Part shown: piece after piece, positions 1 to 12,600 of the stretch
Numbering within the stretch: the first letter of the stretch is position 1
Layout of the letters: every line of letters starts with the position of its first letter
Assembly: GCF_003286085.1 (NCBI RefSeq)
Contig: NW_020825288.1
Span: 9,424,001-9,488,000, forward strand
Direction of reading: 5' to 3'
DNA: 64,000 nt
From: Drosophila persimilis
Lineage: Eukaryota > Arthropoda > Insecta > Diptera > Drosophilidae
Position numbers and translations under genes: made by a program
The notes under the pieces: generated by a model
The model's database searches: none
What the model was told of the DNA's origin: nothing
The model's input: only the letters and a program-made list of their open reading frames with translations

Positions 1-2896
1 TTAAATTATTGGCGCGCAGGACTCACAGGACTCCCAGACCCGCATTACAATTAAATTATCGCATTAACCGCCAAACCTGCGCGACGGCACTGCTCCTCCG
101 CTTCAACGAATCGCGGTTCTCGGGCCAGGGCCAGAGACTTTTCCCAGCATGCCCGCAGCGACTGTTTCAACAAAAAAACAAACAACAAGTACAGGGACCT
201 TTTTGACAAAGAAGTTCATATATAGACCAAAGGGTACCCTAGAAGACAAAGAGCAACTGTTTTGACGAAGTTTAAGAAAATACTTCGAACAAACGGAGGA
301 AGTTTTTTGGTAATCTAATGGCAGAATGATACTCATGGTCTGAATGTACATTCGAATCAGTTGAAGATAGTTGAAAATACACTTTTAAAAACGCAGCTAA
401 TCTGTCCATCAGTCAAACAGCATTTCGGACAAAGACTTATGTATAATATATGATTAGCCAACTTGAGCCCCATGAACCCGATATATCCTAAGGGTAATAG
501 AGCATTTTAAAGGCAGCCGCAAGTGGTGGTCAATGCACCGACAGGGTCTGCGACCCGGCCGCTGTGAGAAATTGCAGGGCCGACATTAATTTAATGCCCG
601 CCAATGTCTCGTACACACACACACACACAAGTGGAGAAGGAAAGAGAACTGAAGAGAGAGTCAGTTGCACACACACACACTCATGTGGCGACGGCATGGG
701 GCGCTTTTCGCACTTGTCGGTCGCTTCTGCCTTTAGCTGCCATTATTTTTAATAGACTCGAAAAGAAAAGTTTTCAGTTTTCTACTTCATTGACTGCAAA
801 TCGGGAAAAGAAGCTCTCGGGTCGCGAAATTCCCAAGCCATTCCACTGCACTCCTTCTTCGTCCCTCCCTGAAGATGCCAGCCAAAATTAAGTGCCCCGA
901 AAAAGAGGACGCTGTGCAGCGCCTGATAAGCATACCCTCGAATACACACACACACACCCACCCACACACACATGCAAGGTTGCAGCATAAAGTCATACAC
1001 ATAAATTCTGTGCTGGAAAAATGGTACTGATGGAATTTTCAATTTCCATTTGGAACCCGCAGCCAATGCAAATGTTCGATTATGACAAACTTTTCATTCC
1101 ACTTGTATTCCAATATCTACTCCTCCCACTCGAAACTTGGGGTACTATTAATAGCGCCAAGGTCTTGCCGCAAATTGCTTTTGCTAAATAATAAATACGC
1201 AAATATTGGCCGCCTTGGGGCAGGACCTCAAAATGCTTGCCACATATACATACATGTATAATGGAAAATCAATCGGTCGTGTCTGTGGCTCTGTCAACGC
1301 TTGCATGTCGCGGAAAAGGCGAGCAAAAAACCCTTTCCGCAGTATGCATTTTCCGTACTTTTAGCCGCCGCTTAGCGACTGCAGTGGGAGGAGAAATGGC
1401 CGTGTGTCCTTGTCGCCTGGCAACAAGTTTCAAGTCCCTCCCGCTGAAGGTCAGGGCTGGTGGCTAGCAGGGGGCTCAAAGATGTCTCCCAGCCTGAGAG
1501 GTAATTTTGTGAATGATTGATGGATAATCAATTGAATTCCCCAAGGCTGACACGCGTATTTTCTTAGGATATAAGCTTGAAGCTGGGCTGGAATCCCCAC
1601 CTGCTACGACTCTGCTCTACTCTGATACGTTGCAAAGTGGAACCGCTGTGATAACCCGCCGCACTTATGACATGCCCCATCCTCCCTCTCGCTCACTCAC
1701 TCTGCCTCTCAACCCTTCCGTTACATGTAAATCACCAAAAAATGTTATATTGCGGCCCACAACCACGACACCGTGACAGCACCGGCATATGCCAAGCCGG
1801 AGCAAGGGTCAGAGGTAAAGCCAGTGCCAGTGGCAGGGCCAGAGGCAGAACCATAGCAGGACACGGAACTGTGTGTGGCAGTGGCAGGAACAGGGAGAGT
1901 GGTCAGTGCTGTCGCTGGGCAGGAGATGGTGATGCCTGCCAGCGGTGTGTGGCGGTAAGTGTGCGAGTCCTTGCTGCTGCTGTCTGCGGCCGGCGGAGCG
2001 ATAGACGCCGCTACCATTAATTCACATTCAGGTGCCGCACGCTTGGCCGAGCAAGTTTTGGTAGTGTCGGGTCTGTGTGTGTGTGTGTGTGTGTGTATGT
2101 GGGAGTGGAGATGGGGGAGGGTGCGACAACAACATGTGTTTACACTCATCCGGGATAGGGTTGGGAACTCCGACTGTCCCTGAAAGAGTGAAGGAAGCTG
2201 CGGTCGCTCGTGCAGGCAAGTCCCGTGCAATGCATTATAAATGCCATGTCTCTCGACTTGGCCCCATCTACCGACGACTCTTCACGTTTTCTTGTTGTAT
2301 GGGGGGGGCCAAAAAAAAACAGAGCCAAAAGTTAAGAATTGTAGCCATGTAACTGACCTACTTGGCCGCCTGTGTAATTAGTGGAACCGTACCCCCTGGA
2401 ACAATGGAATGTAGAATTCATGAGGCGAAAAATCGAAAGTTCCCCTCTCGCAATGCGTGGCACATTGGGCGAGCCCGAACCCCAGCGGGAAATCAATAGC
2501 AGCCGCCGCTGCCATGTCCTGTCCCTATGGCCAATGCCAAGCAACCACCGAAAAAACTAAATAAAGGAACCAAACCATCAAGAAACGGTGGCAGTGGCAG
2601 CCATGACAACGTGCCTCAACGAAACAAAACAAATGCCAGGCAGAGAGAAACACACACCACCAATCGAACACAGGTGCAAGAGTGCGAGTATAATGCGGCT
2701 ATTCAAATACGAGTAGGGTTCCTTTAAAAATAGAATCCACTGTCGCATTTATGGCATGGTCCCGTGCCAAGCGAACTGTGTCAATGAGGGAGAGTGCCTT
2801 TGGCCAGTCGAGTCGAGGCAACCAAAGGTATCGGTTCGAACCCAGAGAGTCCAAGAAAAAGACCAAGACGAAGGAATACCTCAACAGTGAAACACC
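1..2896. other. Non-coding stretch upstream of the first gene
   Basis: I see no convincing coding exon here. Open frames are short and overlap CA/TG repeats (about 612-690, 945-972 and 2074-2096). The stretch may hold the promoter and 5' UTR of the gene at 2.9-6.3 kb, or it may be an intron of that gene: the first recognised exon is preceded by a plausible acceptor (TTTCCGCAG, ending at 2906) as well as an ATG at 2897. Confidence 0.5.
2074..2096. repeat. (TG)n microsatellite
   Basis: Uninterrupted TG dinucleotides for about 23 bases in non-coding DNA. It creates spurious CVCVCV / HTHTHT open frames on both strands. Confidence 0.9.
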
Positions 2897-5800
2897 ATGT
2901 TTCCGCAGGCAGAGCTGGAGAACTACAAGCTGCAGGTGGAGTTGCTTCAGGAGAAGCTGCAACGCAGGTGAGAGGGGGAACTGTTACCGTAATTACAGCA
3001 TACGAGGAGAGTCTACTGTACTCCTAAGACGGAATACAATATGGCCTGCGGCTAGTCACAGGCAGTCCCTCCTTTGAGGAAGACAGCTTTCCATAAGCTT
3101 CTCGTTCTGTCTGTTCGTTCACAAATAACATTCCACTCCACCTTATATATTGCATACATATGTACATATGACTATTCCCCTTTTGCATAGTGAGGATAAT
3201 CGCCAACAGTTGGAGCACAAGTTGGACAAAATACTTCAAAAGCGCAGCGACCTGTAAGTAGCCTTTGTCATTCCCTGATAAGTAGTGTGCCAAAAGCCGA
3301 ACCCAACCGCATCGCATCTCCCATAGCGACAAGTCCGTGCGCCTCAAGAGCCGCCAGAAGTACCAGGAGTTTCTCGAGGAGCAGACCGTTCGCAACGAGC
3401 GGAACAAGAAGCTCGTCCATATGCTGGAGCGGATTGATGAGCAAACCGTTGCCATGTCGCAGCGCAGCGAGAGGCTTAAGATGATGAAGGTAAACCCTCA
3501 TTGAACTCCAGTCCAAAAGTCAATCAATAATAGAGTTCTATCAACCTCTCTCTCTCTGTCTCTATGCATCCCTTTGACATGTTCATGTGCAGCTGCAATA
3601 TCAAATGTACTTTGCGAAATTGGTCCAGAATCAAACATTGCGTTGCATACAACAGCAGGCGACGCAGGCGACGCAGGCGACGTCCCCAAGTGGCGCTGGA
3701 GTTGGAGTTGGGGCAGCGGCAGCGGCAGTGGGGGGCGGCATGCCCATCCAAGTGCTGGTGCCACCCCAAGCAGCAGCGGGCATGCCAACACAGCCAATGG
3801 CTGCAGCAGCAGCTCCTCCACAATGGACCCTTGCCATGGCCACACCCACACATGGAGGCATGCTGCTGACGCCCCAGTTCGCAACGCCAAGTGCAGGTGC
3901 TCCTCCTGGTGCTCCTGGTCCCATGCCCATGCCTCCGCAGGGCCTGTACTACCCAGAGATGTATGGGGCCACGGGAACAGCTCCACTTGGCACCTCCAAC
4001 TTGTTCGATCTCCGCGCCACATTGCGCGCCTTTGATAATGAGAATGCCGATTTGCCGGAGCGCATGACTCACTTCAACGCAGCCACATCCAGCCAGGCTG
4101 CTCTGACAGGCGATTATCAGGCAGAGGCGAGTGGCAGGGCCACACCGGCATCAGCATCAGCAGGAGGTGGAGGTGGAGGTGGAGGTGGAGGTGGAGGTGG
4201 AGGAGGAGCTTCCACGACAACATCCAGTTCGATGGCAGGCCAAGACAAAGGTGCACGGCAACTGAGCAGCACATCCTCGACACTGGCAACATCGTCGTTG
4301 ACATTTGATAAATTGCCAAAGACGTCCTCCTCGATGACGTTAACGGAGATGCCACTGACGACTCTTGCATCCACTGCTGTCGATGACGTTGGCGGGCAAC
4401 CGCAAATGGCAGGAGCTGCAGCAGAGAGAGGCCGGGAGATGCGTAGGAGCTGGAGTCGAGAGCAGGATCACGAGCACGAGGGGGTGGCAGACATGGCTGC
4501 CTGGACAAATTCACGCGTGACTAAAGTCGAGTATGAAAAATCACCAACTGTCGTTGGCCATAATGAGCCCGGCCAGAGACAACCCCATCCACAGCAGCAG
4601 CAGCTCCATCCGCAGCAGCAGCAACAGCAGCAACAGCATCACAATTTTGAAGCGTACTTTGGTGAGCTGAAAATCGATGAGCCCTGGCAGCCAGGAGCAT
4701 CACCATCTCCATCACAATCCATGGGACGAACAGCCAGCCCGGCCGGAGACAGACGCCAACAAAACGTGCGTCCCGGTGAGGGGGGCCATGCAGATGTAGG
4801 GGAGGGCATATCCGTGGGAGCTAAAGTTTGCCTCACCAACGATTTGCTGGACGAAGTCATAGCCAGTCGTGCGGCACTGGCGAAAGCAGCGGCTGCGGTT
4901 GATGAGCAGCTTGCGAGAAGTAATCAATTGCCGCCGCCAGTCGGCAACAACGAACACGCGGCCGCCGCGGCCGCCGTCGCCTCTTCCTCCTCGTGGAACC
5001 CAAAGCCCGGAGTGTCGATTGAGAATATTGAAAATGCCATTTACGGCGAACGTTTGACAGGAACTGCGACAGGAGCAGCATCCCCAGAAGCAGCACCGGT
5101 AGAACCTGTGACACGAGCATCAACGCAGGGATTTTTCGAGAATTTGGGAGCCAATACATCTCCGCAAGAGCAGGCAGACCAACACACACTAGAAAGGATA
5201 GAGGAGGTGCAGAGGGAGAGTCAGCCGGAGCCAGAGGTTACCGATTATGGCCAATACGATGCCAGCAGTTATGGCGAATCCAGCGAGCCGATATACGCCA
5301 GCATTGATTCCACCAGCCATCAGCAACAGCAGCCACCAGGCGCACCGGCAGAGCCGCTTTATAGCGAAATCGGAAATCCCACAGACTATCAGCAGTATGC
5401 AACGGATGCCAGTGCAGAGGCTGGAGCTGGAGCTGAAGCTGGCGCTGAAGCAGGACCAGAAACAGATGCTGCTTCTGGTGGTCCTGGTGGTGCTGATGGT
5501 GACGAGGCGGGCGCAATGCAACAGGAGTACTCCAATATTGATTATGGCAACTACGAGGCCGGACACTACGCGGCCGGCTATGATCCCAATGCCTATCCGG
5601 GCTACATATACGATGAAGCCACAGGCCAGTACATAGCCGATCCCAATGCCGCTCAGTACGCGCCGGATGGCAGCTATGCTGGGCAGGAATACGATGGCAG
5701 TGCTGCGAACTACGACTATGGGTCTTATGCCGAACAACAACAGCAGTCGCCGCAAGAGGAACTGCAACAGATGCAGGCACAGGTACAGGAGCAGGGACAA

Positions 5801-6280
5801 CAGGAAGCGTATCCCTTGACCAATGACAATGGCCAGAGTGTGATGGAACTGGAGCAGAGCCAGCAGCCCCTGGCCATCACTCCAGCTGCCATCGCACCGC
5901 CCGTCGAGACGAAAGTGGAACCAACAGCCGCCATCACAACCACCACACCCGTCGGCGTCGCCTCAAAGCCTGTCAAGCCCACGTCGATACTCTCGACGAC
6001 AGACAAACAAGCAGCGCCTAATGATGCGCAGCAGCAGCAGCAGAAGAAGAAGAAGCGCGTTAATTTCGTTGACAGCAGCGAAACGGATGATAGCTCAAGC
6101 GCGAAACCAGCCCCGGCCGCAGCTTCAGCGACAGGCCCTGCCCCAGCCCCAGCCCCGGCCCTGGGTCCCACTTCTGGACCACCTCCAGCAGGAGCAGGAA
6201 CTGGTGGAGCCACAACCACAGCCGCAGGCGGCAGCGAGAGTGATTTCGATTTTTCAACGGGCAGCGAGGCGAAGAATTAG
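2897..6280 (+). CDS. Coiled-coil, low-complexity protein with Tyr-rich repeats and an RVNF motif (unrecognised)
   Basis: Spliced model of four exons: 2897-2967, 3191-3253, 3327-3489 and 3593-6280. All junctions are GT...AG; 2985 nt, 994 aa. Residues 1-115 are charged, Gln/Leu/Lys-rich and look like a coiled coil (starting MFPQAELENYKLQ). The large last exon is mostly disordered: Ala/Gln tracts, a poly-Gly run near residues 290-305, more poly-Gln, then a Tyr/Asp/Gly-rich region (about 660-810) faintly like an OCRE repeat. This region has three EP-I/L-Y-x-x-I or EYxxI tyrosine motifs. Near the C-terminus a KKKKRVNF stretch (R at about 921) matches the PP1-docking RVxF motif. The N-terminal coiled-coil exons and splice phases make the gene solid, but I cannot name it. 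An AATAAA lies at 6661. The true start may be upstream, because TTTCCGCAG just after the ATG could be a splice acceptor in the same frame. Confidence 0.85.
4162..4209 (+). repeat. (GGAGGT)n repeat inside the coding exon, encoding poly-Gly
   Basis: Hexamer repeat in frame in the last exon of the gene at 2897-6280. It encodes about 15 consecutive glycines. In-frame repeats of this kind usually vary in length between individuals and species. Confidence 0.85.
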
Positions 6281-6660
6281 AACAAGCTGAAAACAGTTGG
6301 AGCTCTAATTTGTTGCCATTTGGGTTAACCAATGAGCGCCCAATCGCGCGACCCATTCAAAGTGAACGAACGACCGCCTCGCCTCGATTTATAGCCAATG
6401 CATTTTTCACTTCACTTCCGCAAAAAAGAGCTGCAAATCAACGAAAAAGAGAAAGCTTCAAAGCCAACAAAAGTTCTCTCTTTTGTGCAGGGGAGAAATG
6501 CTAACACAAATAGTGGGACAGCGGAAACGGAAATGGAAGAAACTCAATCAACACCAAAGTTGCTTTTGCTGTTGCTGTTCGAAGGAGGCAGCAGAAAATT
6601 CAAAAAAAATATCTGACAGTTGCTTAATTCAATTATCTTAGATGCTTGAAAATGAATATA

Positions 6661-6666
6661 AATAAA
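6661..6666 (+). terminator. Poly(A) signal candidate
   Basis: AATAAA, 381 bases after the stop codon of the low-complexity coiled-coil gene, in AT-rich DNA. It is the first canonical hexamer that I noticed downstream on this strand. Confidence 0.5.
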
Positions 6667-9600
6667 TATTTAGTCAATCAATTCAATTTTGTTCCCTCAA
6701 GGCTTGAACATACTTACTTGACACATTTTTCATGTGCGTATACGCAATGTACAAACGATACACGGTATGTGTGGAGTTGAACGATATTGAAGGGTGTTGT
6801 ATTTGTATGTTTAGATTCGAGCACTATTAGCTACATATATTCTCTAACACTAGAATCTGTGTGCCTGTTTATTTTTCTTTAAAGAACTCATGCATTGGAT
6901 TTCCTTCGTTATCAACATTCTCGTTAGCATCCAAATCCGCTTAGCTAAAATTCCTTTTACGGATATTATTCACCTATCCATTGATAGTTATCTAAGCTAT
7001 TGTAAGATGAAGAAAACAAGTTCCATAAATTATAGCTTCCATGTTTAAATGTAATTCAAACGAAATTGCCTTCGGCAGGTTTGCTAAATCATTTCGACTG
7101 ATTGTGACAGAAGGAAATCCGCTTAAAGGGTATCCCGTAGTCGTAATAATAACCATAGCGCTCTTGCACTTGTTTATTACATAACGCACACACACAGGCA
7201 ATGGCCTGGGAAATATTTCATTAACGACATCGGTAATAAGATCAGCAGCTGTTGCTGCCAGGCCCGTAATTTATCAAAAGTGCAATTGTCTTTGCAGCGG
7301 GGCTCCCAAATTACCTTTCGCTGGCTTTGCTCTGGCCTCGAAGCCTGGCCTCTCCTGGTAGGTGGGAGACTGCCAATGACACTAATTATGTGCGGCCAGG
7401 CGGTTAAAGCCGTGGCCAACAAATATGCTGATTCCTGATACGATGGCCAGCTGTGCTGGCAGAGGCTGGTGCTTACTTGACCAACAATTGCCAACTTAAT
7501 TGAAATTATGCCATCAGAAGTACAATGTGCACCCTACATATGCGTACATACGTACATATATCAGAGCAGCACTCCCATATAGACTGTGCGCGTACTTGAT
7601 ATTTTTTCAGTGCGTTCGCCATTTTAATTTTATTCGCAGTTAAGGCAGTGAATGCGTTAACAATTTCCATTTTCGACTAGCGGCAGCAACTGTTGCTGAC
7701 ATTTTTCCATCAATTTGAGTGGGCGAAGAAAATTCCGTTTTCGATTTACAATTGCCGAGCAAATTCCCGTGTCATCAGGGCGGGCGATCGACAATCCCCA
7801 TTGGCATTTCATGCATTTTTTAATAGCCTTTCCATTCGCTTTTCATGCTCCGAACTGAAGTGCTTTCTCCGCATATTTTTTGAATAATTGTTTGCAGTTT
7901 TTTTTTTAATTACACTCGAAGTAATTTTTTGTTCAACTGCTCACACTGTCCCGTTCTCGTTTAATTTAAATTAATTTCTGTGTGGAAAGAACACCAATAA
8001 AAATGTAATTAATACACATAATTATCCTGTCGTTCAGCACGCAGGGTGGGGAAGCGGGGCGGGCCTCATCGAGCAAGAAAATCAAATGTCAATCAGTTTT
8101 TGTGGCTTGCCGCTTAAATACACTATTTATTTACTCAACCATGGGCTACGGCACTCCCAACTTCATTTTTGGCGTATTTTCCGTCAGGTATTTCCATATT
8201 TAAAGGGAACCAATAATTGGGAATGGGAATGGATGCCTCAGATACCTTCTCGCTTCTTCTCGAGTCAGTTTTTTGTTTTACTTTTTAATGAGTTGAACAT
8301 TTGAAGCAGCACAAACGGAAAATGTAAACCAAACCAAAATGAAATGAAACGAAATGAAATGAGGGAACAAAATGAAGACGAGTCGAGACGAAAAAGGCAG
8401 GAAACCGGGACAGGACAGGACAGGACAGGACAGGAGTGGAACTTTTTCAACAGAAATTTGCAATTAAATGTAACACACAAAACCTCAAAGGCAAATGGCA
8501 ATATAAAACGTAATGGGCCACGTTTAAATACTCGAACGAACCTCCCTCAGCCCAGCGAGAACAGTCCGAAAGGCGAAATTCAGACAAATTTCCAGCATAG
8601 TGTCACTTCAAATGAAATATTTGCATCGACCCCAAAAGTTTGACATCGGAAAAAAGGTTTTAAATTCCCGGCTAATGACGATGGAAAAAAAAACGCAGAG
8701 AGCGGAAAACAAATTTCTTATCGAGCAGCTAATTGCAGGCTCAATTAACAGCGAATGAAGAAGCCCTAAAATAAAGGGAGAATCTTTTTGAAATTCAATC
8801 CAAGCACTTGGAGTGGCAGTCGCAAGGTAAATGTCGGAGCGAAATCGATTTTGGTGACATATATGTGCGTAGAGTACATATGTACCATCCAAATATATCC
8901 GAAAATCGCGCTTCCCCTTCCATTAGCATAAACATAAAGCGTTTTGTCAATGGCAATATTATATACGAGATGCCATATGTGTGATGTGTGTGTGTGCTGT
9001 ACTGTACTGTACTGTACTTTGCCGAGGTGCATGGATTGGTGGGTCCTTGTCAGCATAATTCAAAAATAAATTGCAAAGCAAATCAAATCGACACGTATCG
9101 CAGGTATACGTAGGGGGATAAAGGATTATGGCTGCTCGGCTTCAACCCCCAGTCTGCATAATTGAGTGGCGCTTATTTATGCACCCCTTGGCAGCCATCC
9201 AGAGAGTGCAAACAACGAGAGCCCCCTAAACCAAAGCTCCATGTGCAGAACCCACCAACACTAGCCCACCCCCCAAACGCACGGAAGAAAAGAAGGAAAA
9301 ATATAATCAGTGCTGAAATTCAATTTTTGAAATAAAACGCAAATCGAGAAGCTGAATTTCCAATGCCATTGAACATATGTTGGGGCAGGGATCCGATGGC
9401 TGGGTGGCTTGCCCTGGGCGGGGGGTCCTGGAGGGGGTCGTACTATATGCTGTTTCTGTGTGGTGTAGTATGTGTACACTCAGTGAAGCGGAAACAAACA
9501 AGGTGGAACATCAGCACCCACATACCCGTGGCGTATGATTGACGTTTATGCAAATGACATTTTTTGGGTTTAGGGCAAGTCTGCTCTGATCATATTTATA

Positions 9601-12600
9601 GAGCAGTTATGGTATGAATAAAGCAGTTAACTTACTACCGAAGATAAGGTGGCTAAGGTGTTTTTTACACATATTTATAGAATTAATTTGGAAAATTTAA
9701 ATACTTAAATATTTAGTAGGTACAACTCGCTTCCCTTAAACCATTCAACGGGTTAATGAATTGTGCAGCAGAAGAACCGCATAGATCGTATAACTACACT
9801 AGAACCTAGTGTTTTTATTTTTTATAATGAAAACTATCGCGTAAAAGAATATTTTCCTAATCCATCCAAATGTCTCAGATTGCAGTTTTCACTACATTCT
9901 ACTGGTATACACTTTCTGGTGTGTCAGGCCCAAAGCTATCCCTTTTTTTAGAGAACATGTGTTTTTTATGGACTGATAGACAGTGTGGATAGACAATGAT
10001 ACTTGATACGCAGACTAGCTCCACCTTTGTTTGCTGATGCACTAACATGCCTTTGTTTGAACGCCATTGGGTATGTTTTACAGAGCCGAAAATTAGTAAC
10101 CCATCCCATGCCGGACTGTATGTAGTTGTAGCTCCTTCCAGTTGCGGTTCCTGTTCTTTGTACGTTGATTTGACATTAACACTAATTGAAAACTGAAATG
10201 CGATATGCCAGCTCCTATGGGCACTCCATTCCAGCCATCCCTCCTGATTAGTGCACGTGCAATGCTCTCAGCTGTCAGTCGAATGTACACATAGACTCCC
10301 TTGCCACCTTGTGCACCCTGGCAGTGGCACCGCTTTCCTGTTCAATTTCGTGCCATTTTCATGGTGAAAAGATAACAAAAGTTTTGCCACACTTTGCCGC
10401 GCGCTGGCAACATAGGAGTTTTCTCAGCGTTTTTCCGCCAACTTATTATTGTTTAAATATTTACATTGAAAATGGCGGCGGCAAGGGTGCGATTGTTGTT
10501 GTCGCTGGCTGGAGCCACCATATGCGCGACAAGTTTTCCACCGTGCTGCCGCTGCTGCTGCCTTTTAGGGGGAGTTCGAGGAGGTTAAAAAAGTTTTCAG
10601 GCCACTCCTCGTGGCTCTGTCCCGAACGGAGGCATCCGACATTGTCACGCAGTTGTCTGGGCGCTCTTTCTTCAGATATACATGATATAGTACGAGAATA
10701 TGTACATACATGTACATATATGCGGAGTTCCAATGGGGTATCAAATCCCTTCAGCATCTGGCAACGACAGGATGTTGTTTAAGAAGGCTCGCTTTAAGCG
10801 GGATGCCCCTAACTTAGGCTTCTGTTTTGCGATTAGTTAATTTCCTTTTTGCCAAAAGCAAGAATTCTTGATGTGCAGACGAGTATATTCGTATATGGCA
10901 GATTCGAATGCTGCTCGCTTTCAGGGCAGGGAGGCAGGGAGACAGGGAGACTCGTACTTATTTGGATGATGGGAAAATGTTTTCGCATAAACATCACGTC
11001 GGTCACGTTTCACGTTGGTCCGTTACAGCTCCATCTATGGCTACAGAGCTACAGTTAGTGCTACAGTTGGAGCCCCAGTGGCTGTTGGCTGCTGCTCTTT
11101 TTTTATTGTTGAATTGCAAGCAAATGTTGGGCAACACCCAGCCAGACACGTATGACAGTTTTACTACGATGGCAAACAATGCTAATAATCATCATAATGC
11201 TTTTCAAGTGGCGCAAATATTTGCCAAGCCCATAAACATAAATCAACAGGAAGGATGTGAGGGGTTTGGCCTGATTATAGAAAGGAAAAAGGGTGAGGAG
11301 GTGGAGGTGGAGGTGGAGGAGCACTACTTTCTGGGTGGGTTTAAAAATGTCAAAAGCATGAAGTCATAATATACGATATGATACGTTTAGGCCCTGTCAG
11401 GCGAAGGAGCTACATGCTCGGGCATACAATTTGCAATCAGGCAAAACTAATTTGCCCAATAAGCCGCAGGCGAAGAGGTCAGAAAGGTAAACCGTACGGG
11501 GATCGTACGGAAACGTCAGTTGCAAGATAATGGCACAAAATCAACTTGAGCTGATATTGACAATTCAGTGCCACAAACACAAAACTTTCAGTTGTCAGCC
11601 TCAACCAATTGAGAAATTTCCAAAATGACAATGAAATTGATTTTCATCGATATATCTACGTACAGCCAGCCACACGAGAGCTCCTGTATCTGTATCTGTG
11701 TGTGTGTGTGTGAGCTTCATATTCATATGCGACCGTGTGCTCCTGGCATTCGAGTGTCCATGGCAATGACAGCCAACCGCAATGTAATTGATGTGGATGC
11801 CTTGCCTTTCTGCCTGCCCTGCGCCCGCCTTCTAAACTTGGCCAGAACCACACTTGTTCTTCCATGTTGTTATTCATTAAAATCAGAGCCAAGTGCTTTT
11901 GTCTCAGCCCTAGACTGCGTCCCGACAGTCCGCCCCAGAGGTCTCGAGTGGGTACCGCCCGGTGCCGGCTAATCTGCATTGTCTGCGTCTCGTAACAGGG
12001 AAGAAGATACACATGCCGCATTGTCCTGCTCCTTATAGCCGCAGCGCTGTGTCTGAAGATGGTCGCGTGATATGGAACCCTCTCACGGGCCCAGATTTCC
12101 ATGGAGTTTTGGGAGGCCTCGTCGCCAGTGGCAGCAGCCAGATGGATGGACTCCTACACTGATAATATTCTTATCCACCCCGTGTATCTACAGGCTTTGG
12201 TGGAATTTTCACTTTTATTGTTTAAGCTTTCAGCACAGATTGTGCGCGTATTATTGAAATCCCTTTTGTGCGCCTGGGGCATGCCGCACACGCCGCCACA
12301 CCCACAGACACACTCAACTCCTGCACCATTCCTTACTCCACTCCACTCCACGTATCGCAGTATTGCATTGTTTCCCTTTGCTATCTGGCTTTGGCGATGC
12401 CATTACCCCCCCTTCGCACCCAACTCGCAGCTCCTTCCAAGCGCACTGCTTCAATGCTCCATCTCCTGATTTGTACAGAACAAAGCCTTGTTGCGAATGG
12501 CAAAGTTATTTGAAAGCATTGATTACATATTGATAGCGATGGCAGGCACTAAGACCTTCACCAGCGCCAAGTCAAACCAAGTAAAACCACCGACCGCAAG

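Noticed and set aside
2820..2850. GGTTCGAACCC, like a tRNA B box
   Set aside because: No A box, acceptor stem or cloverleaf could be found around it, so not a tRNA gene.
5189..5800. 203-codon antisense frame inside the low-complexity gene
   Set aside because: It is the shadow of the real plus-strand exon, whose splice phases and coiled-coil start are consistent.
10309..10782. 157-codon open frame in the 8-kb spacer
   Set aside because: No domain, membrane pattern or promoter; its composition looks like translated spacer DNA.
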